Notes under the pieces: generated by a model | Told to the model about the DNA's origin: nothing | Database searches by the model: none | The model's input: the letters and a program-made list of their open reading frames with translations, nothing else | Program-made: the position numbers and the translations under genes | Assembly: GCA_043228905.1 (NCBI GenBank) | Contig: JBHGNT010000012.1 | Span: forward strand, 10,602,001 to 10,666,000 | Source of the DNA: Azolla caroliniana | Lineage: Eukaryota > Polypodiophyta | Reading direction: 5' to 3' | Length of the DNA stretch: 64,000 bases | Shown here: positions 54,894 through 64,000 of the stretch, in pieces | Numbering within the stretch: position 1 is the first letter of the stretch | Layout: every line of letters starts with the position of its first letter

Positions 54894-56190
54894 TATACCG
54901 ATCATTCATTCGAAGAAGACTGGCTTATGTATTGATAAATTAGAAGAACTGGTGAGTAAGGTTGCAAGAGAAGAATGCTTGAATGCCCCCAAATTGATGC
55001 AACATGTTATCTTATTGCTTCTATATGCATATGATGCGGTACTCTTCTCATATGATGTTGATAGTAGAAGAATTTTGCCATAGTAGTGGACTAGTAGTGA
55101 ATGTGGAGAAAACAAAAATGATGGTAGTGCAAATCATCCAACCTCATCATTACCCTATGCTCACATATAGAGGTGAACATATACAATTTGTTTGAAGCTT
55201 TAAATAAATGGAGTGCATGCTTTGATTCTAGGCTCCAAGAGAGTTGGAAATCATATTACCTTTTGGAGAACCAATGCAACCAAATATTTGTGGATGGGAA
55301 GTAAAACTAATGTTGTTCAATGCCATGGTAACTCAAGTATTGCTTTATGGAGTAGAAGTATGGGGTGGCACAATCTCTCTTAATGCATGGAATGAAATTG
55401 AGAAAATACAAAATATGTTTTTAAGGAGGCAATTAGGAGTTAAATGCACTACCTCTTACCAGGTTATGCTCTTGGAAACAGGTGGTCGACCCATAGAAAT
55501 ATTGGCCCTCCAAAGAGTATATAAATACATTACAAAAGTCAAGAATATGCTGAATCATCGATTACCACATCTTGCTTGGAATGTTGGATGTGAGCTACAA
55601 AAGAATCATAAGAGTAAGATTCTCTCATCCGATCAGGGTGTTCACATAAGGAAATGGTTTAGATGATGGGGTGTGGATGATATTTTAGAGCTTTCTGGCG
55701 ATGCTATGCATCATGTAATGATTGGGGAAAGGTTGGTGAAATCATTAAGGATGAAATGGGAAGATGCTAAGAGGACAACACTAGAATACTACATTGCAAA
55801 TGTCAACCTTGAATGTTGGTCTCAATATAAAGCAAGAATGCCTATTGATCGTATCTAACCTTATCTGATTACCAATATGAGTAGTAATGCTCGTAGAACC
55901 CCCCTTACACTACTTCGCACTCGATCTCGCAAGTTAGGTATCGAAGTCGCATCATGGTATCAAAATGTAACGAAATTGAGGACATGTAAAGTATGCAATG
56001 AAGGCATGGTAGAGGACGAATGTCACTTGCTCTTCACATGCTCAACATATAGTGAGTGCAATTCGTTCAAGATATGCTGACATACTAAGAGGGAGTGATA
56101 ACTTAAATGCCATACTTAAGACACCACCTAGAAGGTTGAGCTCATATATGCGTATGCTTTATTCACACATGGAGACTTTGTGCTTCAATG
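54596..56190 (+). mobile_element. LINE relic (non-LTR retrotransposon), 3' part
   Basis: The protein pieces, in order, are the end of a LINE reverse transcriptase, the thumb/connection region and a C-terminal zinc finger. No ORF1, endonuclease or clear 5' end is present. Bases 54596-54900 have no recognisable coding and contain a CA microsatellite (about 54849-54890). It follows directly on the truncated Gypsy-L LTR. A short 'ccttcccttcccttccc' tract lies near its presumed end. Confidence 0.8.
54910..56080 (+). pseudogene. LINE reverse transcriptase remnant
   Basis: RT appears from GLCIDKLEEL (54922), with the catalytic YADD changed to YAYD (LLLYAYDAVLFS, about 55015-55050). The segment LLYGVEVWG...EIEKIQNMFLRRQLGVK...LLETGGRPIEI (55340-55500) is typical of plant LINE proteins. 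The C-terminal finger CKVCNEGMVEDECHLLFTC (about 55986-56042) matches the zinc-binding tail of plant LINE RTs. Stops at about 55081, 55194, 55666 and 55858 disrupt it. Confidence 0.83.
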
Positions 56191-56641
56191 TATGAATACC
56201 CCTTCCTTCCCTTCCCTTCCCTTCTTAGGAAGGAGACACACATGAAGAACACATGTATACTTTGGTCCCAATAGGTCAAAAAACAATGGCCTCTTTATGT
56301 ATATGGACGATAAAATTTCGAATCCTAAATTCTTTGACTCAGCACACTTTTTAAAGTGGAGTACATTATGTGTGTATGTATGTATGTATATACATACATA
56401 TTGGTAGTGGATTGTGGCTAATACAAATATATTGATATTATGTATAGAGCTATAGATAGATAGCTGCTACCTTATAAATTATGTTTATGGTGGCTGTAGT
56501 TGTAGCTGTAGCTGCATTTGTTTTTTTGGTCTTTGGCTGTGGAAGAAGACGAGAGAGACCACACTACCCGTTGATGACGTGAAAGACGTTCCATCCCTCC
56601 CTCTTGCTTCTGTACAGTCGAGATCCAAGCCTTTTCTGGCT
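56191..56641 (+). promoter_or_regulatory. Upstream region and 5' untranslated region of the pantothenate kinase gene
   Basis: AT-rich sequence with a TATG/TACA microsatellite (56367-56402). No certain TATA box; candidates near 56450-56480 are weak. CT-rich sequence directly before the ATG fits a plant 5' untranslated region. The frame is open for 21 codons upstream of the chosen ATG but has no ATG there. Confidence 0.4.
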
Positions 56642-59600
56642 ATGGCAAACTGCGGAGATCGTTCTCAGAAGACGAACTCAGAAGTAGTTGAAGTAGTAGA
56701 AGAAGAAGAGACAGGATCAGCCAACATATCCGTTTCAGTTGAAGGAAATCATAATAACCGTAATACCTCTTCTTCTGTTTCTTCTTCTTCTTCTTCTACT
56801 TCGACAATGCATCGATCTCCTTCGAGGCCCCAGTTGGATCTTAGCGGGGCAGCAATCCAAGGATCTGCAGAGGAACGAACTCCTGCAATTCTTCTTCCCA
56901 ACCAGAGTGATGATATCTCTCATTTTGCTATCGATATTGGAGGTTTTCTTTTCTATCTTATGTTCCTTTTGTTTTCAAAAAAAGAAGTTTACATGCATTG
57001 TGCAGTGGTTGCTCTCTACATTTGTAAGGATTTATAGTGGGAATTTTTTCTTTAATTTCTCAGCAAAGTCTAGTGTAGTGTTTTTCTTGTAAGGGTTTAT
57101 AAACAGATTTTTTTCATCAAAAACCTCTCCCCCCTCTCTTTGCCACTGTCATTGTCCATCTCTTTCTTAGGTTTCTTTGGCTTTTTTAGAAAGCATTCTA
57201 TACATTTGGTGTTTTCTCCTTTGTAATCATGCGTAAGCACTTCTCTCCATAGGAAATTCGTCTCGCTTGCTTGTCTTTCGTCGGTTTCACCAATCATTAC
57301 GTGTGGTTGTTGTTTTCAGTAAGCACTCATAAACATGCGTTTGCCATGTGGATTCTATATGATGTACAATCTTTAATTTCGGAACTTTAATTTACGTTAA
57401 GCAAAGATAAAGCGTTGCAAATTTGAGATAAGACGGTCCAAAAAGAAATCAACCTTTGTTTCCTAGGGGAATGCATTTTTGAACTTTTAGAAGTGAACAC
57501 GATTTCCTTGTTTTCTTGATGAAAAATCAACCTTCATGCAGGAAATTATAACAAAATTACCTATTCTCAAGCTGGGCGAATTGAGAATGGTTTAAAGTTG
57601 AACTTGAGTTTATAATTTTAGATTAGGAAGAGTCCATGTATCTCAGAAATAATACTCATAATAGTCTGGTACCACTATCTCTCCCTCTCTAATCTATATT
57701 TAGTCAATAACAAAGTAATGCGCACATTCAAGATGATCTCTTAACAAAGTGAAGTCGTCCTTGCATATGATGCATGGTTTTTGTGGAAACCAGCCTCTCT
57801 ACCAGCTATAACTTCTGGAAATTCGCCATTGAAAAAAACTTTGCCTTTCACTTGCATTGGTAAAAGTTTATGCGTTTCTCAATGTGTGGCTAGATTTATC
57901 AACTTGCTGCTCTGGTTGATATATGTTGCAATGTTTCTTGGAACATGCAAGAAGAGTTTTTATTACATAAGTTGTAAAATTTCTATGACTTTGTTTGACA
58001 CATGCTGTATCATATCATATGCTAGCCAACACTTGACAAACACCCGGTAAGACTCATGCATGATTATAAATATTCCAATAAAATTTCATTTCACTTTTCA
58101 TGCAGGTTCTTTGATCAAGATTGTTTACTTCTCAAGGCATTCTGATAGCGCTAAAAAACCATTTAGTACAACAGTTCATGGGTTGGAGCGACGTAGGGAG
58201 ACGCTGATCCCTAGTTTAAGAAATATATTCCCTATTCTTGGTGGTCGTCTCCATTTTGTCAAATTTGAAACGAGCAAGATGAACGAGTGTGTTGATTTCA
58301 TTGTGTCAAAGAAACTTTATTCAAGCAGGATTGCTTGTAAGCCTCTTTCCATTTATTTAAATTGATTTGATTGCTTTTTTATTGTAATGATCAGAAGCCT
58401 TTTTGTCACTTGCAAATTTAAATACTAGGACATTTACATTTACCACCAGTCTAGAGAAGAAACTCTTCAATTGTCTGTTGTTTATATAATCAATATGAAA
58501 CCCCACTCCTAATAGAGAGAGGGAGAGATATTTGTGCAAGAGAGCATTGAATACCTGTTCGTGTATGGTTTGACGAGCTATAATTGTGTAGGCCAGGACA
58601 TAGACAAGTTAGAGTTGACTGCAGGTTCATATGATGGACCTATCATCAAGGTATTAGTTGGGTTGAAAGGTTTTGATTCAGATGACTTCTATATATCTAA
58701 GCTACATTAACAATTACATGTCTTTCTAGGCAACAGGTGGTGGGGCATTCAAATATGCGGATGTATTAAAAGAAAAACTTGGAGTGACCATGGAGAAGGA
58801 GGACGAAATGGATTGTCTTGTTGCAGGGCTAAATTTTTTGTTAAGGGTATTTTACCCGTCTGCTCTTACTACTGTGATTTTATGTAACCTGTAAGAAGCA
58901 TATGAGACTTTATAATGAATCATATTAGTTACGATATGCAAGTTTATAGTTTGGTTGTTTCATACAGAGTAACATAGAGCTTCTGTATAGCTCATTGTAT
59001 AAAGTAGTCCACATCCTGTTTGCTGATAGAGTAGTCTCTAATAGTTTAGAATTATATTTAAAGATAAGTTACAGCAGATAAAAATTAACATTAACTTTAT
59101 GCATATTACATACATCTTTACATACAGCTAAGGCTATCTCCATGTTTATGTCGTGCCAGGCTATCCGAGATGAAGCTTTTACACACATGGAAGGGCAAAA
59201 GAAATTTGTTCAGATTGATCCTAATGATATGTTTCCTTATCTTCTTGTCAATATTGGATCAGGTGTTAGCATGATCAAGGTAAGATGAATCAATTTCATC
59301 AATTCTGGTTTAGGTACTTCTATAAGCAAGGAAAATGTCCCATCTAGGTGGATGGCGATGGAAAATTCCAAAGAGTTAGTGGCACTAATGTTGGAGGTGG
59401 TACATTTTGGGGCCTTGGTCGCCTTCTAACCAAATGCAAAAGGTATCTAACCATCTCAGGTACTGGTCGTTTATGATTTGTGTTCATGCAACAGTTTAAC
59501 TAATGCAAGCGTAAAACAAATACTGTCTTGCTGTATGGAAAATTCTAAAATATAACCTATGATTTCATGTAATACCCATGTAAAAAAAGATACTAACTAA

Positions 59601-61876
59601 AATTGACCTTGGAACGTATAAAACATTTCTTCCACAAGAAGGTGGGGAAAAGCAAAATACTCGAAGCCCCATTGTGTCTTGTAAACTCAGGAGGGAAAAG
59701 GATAAAAGATGATGTTAACATCTATACATGTGTGTAATGGAAATATAGCTGATGACATTGAGTTATAGTATCACATTTTTTTTGAAATTGGCTCCCTTCG
59801 TTTGAGGTATTGAGAAACGTGGTGTTGGGTTTTAATGGGTTTAAGGTAAGAAGAGCCCTAGATGAATTTGGTCAGATGCTCAATTGGCATACTGTTTCTT
59901 TGTATCACGTGGCTTCTTTTTCCACGAAACATGACACTTGTTGTGGTTGGCCATCTTTACATTTTTAATCGTTGTGGTGGGCAGGTTAATGTTCTTCTAT
60001 GTTAGTTCCCTGATTACATGAAGACGTAGGCTTTTAATTCTTTGAGTCCTGACAAACCACCAGATAAAGATCCTTTACACGAGTCGTTATAACCACAAGA
60101 CTGAAAATCCTTAACATGAATCTTTATAATGGGTACAAAGGTGTTGCCCAGTCAATAGGCTGACAATTCTTAGCATGAATCTTTATAGTGGGCACGATGG
60201 TATTGCCCAGCCAGCACGTAGAATTCTGAACCATTGTCATTTGGGACAGAGACTCCACCAAGGCAAGGAATCATGTACTGAATTCTTTTAGTTGGCTCTT
60301 TTGTCTCAGTTTTGATGAAATACTGGAGCTTAGTCAGAAAGGCGATAATAGTGCAGTAGACATGCTGGTGGGGGACATTTATGGTGGTCTTGATTATAGC
60401 AAGGTTCTGTATCCATCCATGTTTAACCACAGCAAAAATATAATTTTTTCATTAAGTTGTCATTCAGGGACATAAGAAGAGCAATGCCTAAACATTATCT
60501 CGTAATTAATCAATCAGATCGGTCTTTCTGCTTCAACAATTGCTTCAAGTTTTGGAAAGGTGACTTCAGCAAACAAGGACCTTGAAGATTATAAAAGAGA
60601 GGATATTGCTCTTTCCTTGCTTCGTATGATCTCTTACAACATTGCTCAGGTGTTCATCCTAAATCTAAGAGGTTAAAACAAGTTTGTAAATAGGGCAATT
60701 TGTGATCTGAAATGCTGTAAGTGTTGCACAGATTGCATACCTCAATGCACTTCGGTATGGTTTGAAACGGATATTCTTCGGAGGTTTCTTTATTCGTGGG
60801 CATGCATATACCATGGATACAATTTCTTTTGCTGTTGGTTTCTGGTATGTTTGTATTGATTTTACATAAGAACTTTTATAATAAAAATGTTTCTGCACTC
60901 GTCAAAAACTTGTGACCTTTTCAATATGGACTTGAAATAAAATTTTGTTGCCAGAAACATGCTAAAAAATTGACTAGAATTTAAAATGGATGAGTAGGTC
61001 TAAAGGTGAAGCACAAGCAATGTTCCTACGACATGAGGGGTTCTTAGGTGCTTTGGGAGCATTTTTGAGTTACGATAAAAGTGGATTTGCTGATTTGACA
61101 TCTCATCAATTTGTGGAGAGATTCCCTATGGGTGCACCTTGTGCAGGTGGAGAAATCCAAGGTCCACCTATTAGAGATCTTAATGAGAAGGCAAGTAAAA
61201 TTGGAAGTTTTTCACTAAGTGAATAATAACTAAATAGTATGTATGCTTTTGTTTCCATGGTTGTTTTATGGAGACATGCAACTTTCATGGACCCACAGTC
61301 ATTAATCATAGAGGAACGCCCTAGTCCCGGATTCGTGGATGGAAATTCTTGGATGAGAGCTCAAAGTTGTTGAAACATGGATTGCGATGTTCTCCAAATG
61401 GCCCTGAGTTTAGTTTTCTCCCCAACCACCCTTTTGAAACCCATGAAAGAAGTAAAAGGAGATATGTTAAGCATATAATCTTCCAATAGCACATATGATT
61501 GAGAAAAAGGGTATGAATTCACCATATAAAGATTGCTCTCTCTGGGCTCGACTAAAGGCATTTGGGGAAGTCAGGACAACTTAGGGTAATTTGGGAAAAT
61601 AAAGAAAAAAATTAAGGGTATTTCGAACTTTCTCCTGATTTTTACAACGTTTTCTTGTTTGCAGATTACATGGATGGAAAAATTCATTCAACGGGGGGTT
61701 GAGATCACTGCACCTGTCCCAAAAACTGTTCCTGGCACTACTGGTGTAGGTGGTTTTGACCGCCCTCTTGCGCGTTCAGGGTCATTACGCTCAGATGCAA
61801 GTGCAGCTCTCAATGTTGGCGTGCTCCATCTTATGCCCTCGATAGGAACATTTCCACTGTTGAAGGACCCTAAGGG
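56642..61876 (+). CDS. PANK2: Pantothenate kinase, 11 exons visible, 3' end outside window
   Basis: Phosphorylates pantothenate with ATP, the first step of coenzyme A synthesis. Exons: 56642-56942, 58106-58336, 58592-58650, 58730-58846, 59160-59279, 59348-59442, 60310-60403, 60518-60649, 60732-60844, 60998-61190, 61665-61876; phases agree at every junction, giving 555 codons. All introns are GT-AG except the one after 61190 (GC-AG). Residues 1-90 are Ser/Glu-rich and variable. The ATP-binding DIGGS is at 98-102, the presumed catalytic Glu is E223 in EDEMDCLV, and [16 protein letters not shown] starts at R285. The linker [19 protein letters not shown]...[11 protein letters not shown] is typical of the plant two-domain form (PANK2), whose C-terminal DUF89 phosphatase-like domain should follow beyond 64000. 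The symbol rests on this similarity. No stop or shift is seen; the gene appears functional. Confidence 0.93.
56943..58105 (+). other. Intron 1 of the pantothenate kinase gene
   Basis: Begins GTTTTC and ends CATGCAG. It separates the variable N-terminal exon from the kinase domain and splits a Gly codon of DIGG. No gene or transposon is recognised inside. Confidence 0.85.
59443..60309 (+). other. Intron 6 of the pantothenate kinase gene with a 59-bp tandem duplication
   Basis: Starts GTATCT and ends TCTCAG. Two units of about 59 bp (60100-60158 and 60159-60217), built around 'catgaatctttata', lie in tandem with some divergence. Confidence 0.75.
61191..61664 (+). other. Intron 10, GC-AG type
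   Basis: The donor is AAG/GCAAGT and the acceptor TTTGCAG. Only this donor keeps the frame and joins ...DLNEK to ITWMEKF as expected for plant PANK proteins. Confidence 0.85.
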
Positions 61877-63360
61877 GTAAATAACAAAACAATTTTGTTC
61901 AGTTGTCCAGCAAGTGTTAGGTTTTTCATTGACTGAATCTCATGTTAGAAGAAAGAAGAAAGATATATTATCGTCTTTTAAGAAGCCAAAATGGCCTATA
62001 AGACCAAACAAAAGAGTACATCTTAAGTGTTGTCTTGTCTTTGAGAACAACAAATAAAAAAAGAGAGTAAATAATACTCAGTAAATATAAAATTATATAA
62101 GATAAAAAGAGATGAGGGAATCTGGTTTTCGGCACATGTGAGATTCTCAAGTTAGATATATTGTAGCTTTTGTCTTCGGATCTCTAGCATAGGTCGATCC
62201 AGAATGGAGATGTCTCCGAAGCGAGGGAAGCACCTGCGATTAGAGAGAATTGAAAAAGAGTCGATATTTTTCTTACAATTTATAGCAAAAGATGATGGCC
62301 TGAAGTGTAAGTCGAAGTTTTGACCTCAGCCTGTCCCTAATTATGCATACTTTGGTCAACTCTAGTATATGGTTGAAAGAGAATCCTTGATCTTTCTCGT
62401 GTTGTTTTGCATGCCAACACATGTCAGTGGAAGTGGCTTTATTATTATGTTATTTCATGGAATTCAAACTTTTTGTTTTCTGTTCTTTCTTATGTGTATA
62501 TGGTTTTCTCACCAGATTCCCTCTAGGGAGACCATATAAGTGATAAATTCATGTGCCTTTGTGTTAGGGATGACCAAAGCAACATTATCTCCTATTAAGA
62601 TTCTAGCCCTATAATATTCGAGTAGATTATGGGCTCTCCAAGTCTACGGTACTGCCTTTGAATTCTGATAACCGATTTGATGAATGCATTCTCTCTTCTA
62701 CCCCATGGGATCGAGCATTGAAACTTTTTCATTCTTTGCCTTCTTTTATGAATCCTCTCTAGTATCAAGGGATTCTTTCCATTTCCTGCTCTAGTAAGTG
62801 TTACTTTGTTTTTGTTTATCACATTAGTTATAACCATTGGGCAAGAAGGTATTGCATGGAGAGTGGAATACCTGAGGGCGAATGATCCCTTGATTGGAGG
62901 AGCCAAGGCTGGCAAACCTTGGGAACAACATGTTGTCATTCTAGTTACCGTTGGGTTCCAAGGTTCATGGACACTTGTAAACCTGTACTTAATAAAGTCA
63001 CTTTAGCCTAGATCCTAAATAAACTCACTTAAAAGTTACAAGTAGATAAATGAATGGGCTAAGATATGTTTTTGAAGAGAGGACATTTGGCAGCATGAGA
63101 AGACTTTCCTTTCTGCCTTATTCAAACAATCCTCTTTTGATGTAGAGCTCGAAATCCAGTTTAGGGTTTATTTAAAGCGAAGAGTCATTTAGATTGTTGA
63201 AATAGACTTAAACAGTTGGCTGTGTTTTTGGGGTTGGGATCCATCTTATTGTACCCTTCTCATTTGTCCTTCTAGGTACTTTTGCCCTCTTAAAAGATGT
63301 TAATACATCTTTCTTTCACTGATCCTCTGTTTATGTAATAGTCTACTGATCTCTCTCACA
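61877..63360 (+). other. Start of a long intron (intron 11)
   Basis: Begins GTAAAT. AT-rich, without any further pantothenate kinase exon or recognisable transposon protein up to 63360. Confidence 0.6.
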
Positions 63361-63490
63361 GATTCTCTGCGTTTTCTGCAATATCTGATCCTTTGCGTTT
63401 TCTGCAATGTCTGATGCTCTGCGTTTTTTGCAAAATTTGATTCTTTGCATTTTCTGCCAAGTCTGATCCCTTGTGTTTTCTGCCAAGTAG
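63361..63490 (+). repeat. Five 26-bp tandem repeats
   Basis: Units begin at 63361, 63387, 63413, 63439 and 63465, each close to GATcCTtTGCGTTTTCTGCA plus six bases. The exact 26-bp period continues over 130 bp. They sit 80 bp upstream of the start of a coiled-coil-coding ORF. Confidence 0.85.
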
Positions 63491-63570
63491 GAATTCCTGG
63501 AATCTATATTATTCCCTCTGCTCTCTGCCCTCTGCATTTCATACCCTGTACCTATTGTCCGATAAACACC

Positions 63571-64000
63571 ATGGATTCTGAATGGACAGAAAATGAAGCT
63601 ATGGATCTCAACACCCACGAAGAGGGTTCAGATCCATGGAAGACTCCAAGAAGATACCATAGGCGAAAAGGACGGGATGGAAACACCCCGAATAGTGTTA
63701 AAAGGGCACACAAGACACCCAAAATGCAGGCTTCATTCGACATTCCCGTTGATGTTGAAAAGGAGAAACATGGTCTATTTAATTACGTCATTTGATTACG
63801 CAAGAGATCAGTCTTATTAGAGAGGAGATAGAGAGAGCACTAAAAGAAGAAATGAAAAAGGAGATAGAAAAACAAAAAACAAAGTATTATGCCTCTCTCA
63901 AGATTGAGTTATTAGAAGAGATGCGGAAAGACATAACAAGCCATCTCAAGAAATCAAACTTAGAGCTTAAGGATGACATGACACAATACCTTAAGGATGA
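63571..64000 (+). mobile_element. Possible 5' end of a LINE or other retroelement ORF inside intron 11
   Basis: The ATG at 63571 begins MDSEWTENEAMDLNTHEEGSD, a hydrophilic protein of 74 residues, then a stop at 63793. An overlapping -1 frame from 63789 stays open to the window edge and encodes a Glu/Lys-rich coiled coil (ISLIREEIERALKEEMKKEI...). A basic segment (TPRRYHRRKGRDG) followed by coiled coil resembles ORF1/gag-like RNA-binding proteins, but no diagnostic motif is present in the window. Confidence 0.35.

Noticed and set aside
61191-61196. A GT donor four bases downstream (GTAAAA) for exon 10
   Set aside because: It would add four bases and break the frame into exon 11.
63571-63795. 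A further exon of the pantothenate kinase gene
   Set aside because: The product has no similarity to the expected linker or DUF89 domain and is bounded by a stop rather than splice sites.

Overview
The window is nuclear DNA from a land plant with a transposon-rich genome. The first ~56 kb is layered LTR retrotransposons of both superfamilies, several of them primed from initiator tRNA-Met (TGGTATCAGAGC), followed by a LINE relic. The last ~7.5 kb is an intron-containing single-copy-type gene whose protein reads as plant pantothenate kinase. The species cannot be fixed from the sequence. I found no prokaryotic operon, CRISPR array, rRNA or functional tRNA gene.
Layout: (1) 1-4001, 3' part and 3' LTR of a nearly intact Copia element (Copia-A). 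(2) 4002-9982, minus-strand Gypsy element (Gypsy-D) with an extra ORF downstream of integrase. (3) 9983-11640, a Copia RT scrap, a second Gypsy-D-type LTR and a coiled-coil ORF of that family. (4) 11641-14752, minus-strand Copia-B and Copia-I fragments separated by part of an LTR called LTR-S. (5) 14753-17640, plus-strand relic of the Gypsy-D accessory module. (6) 18229-40010, an old Gypsy-H-type relic (H') into which Copia-G (18524-31958) inserted. Copia-G itself contains a young, nearly intact Gypsy-H (21990-29381) and a solo LTR-S (30235-31244). Further right, H' is split by Copia-J/K (34521-36573). (7) 40011-45029, full-length Copia-C with target-site duplication TTATA. (8) 45036-54595, chromovirus Gypsy-L, split by a second, inverted chromovirus Gypsy-M (48872-52839, duplication GGTAT). 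(9) 54596-56190, LINE relic. (10) 56642 to beyond 61876, pantothenate kinase gene; a LINE-like 5' end lies in its last visible intron (63361-64000).
How parts work together: each LTR element supplies its own gag, protease, integrase, reverse transcriptase and RNase H between LTRs. Copia-A and Gypsy-H look competent or nearly so; the others are broken by stops, frameshifts, deletions or catalytic changes. The most unusual signals are heat-shock-element-like arrays next to the TATA boxes of both chromovirus LTRs, antisense tRNA-like A/B-box sequences in the LTRs of three Gypsy families, a recurrent two-gene accessory module in the Gypsy-D family, a probable -1 frameshift joining gag and pol in Gypsy-H, and a 52-bp LTR inversion in Gypsy-M.
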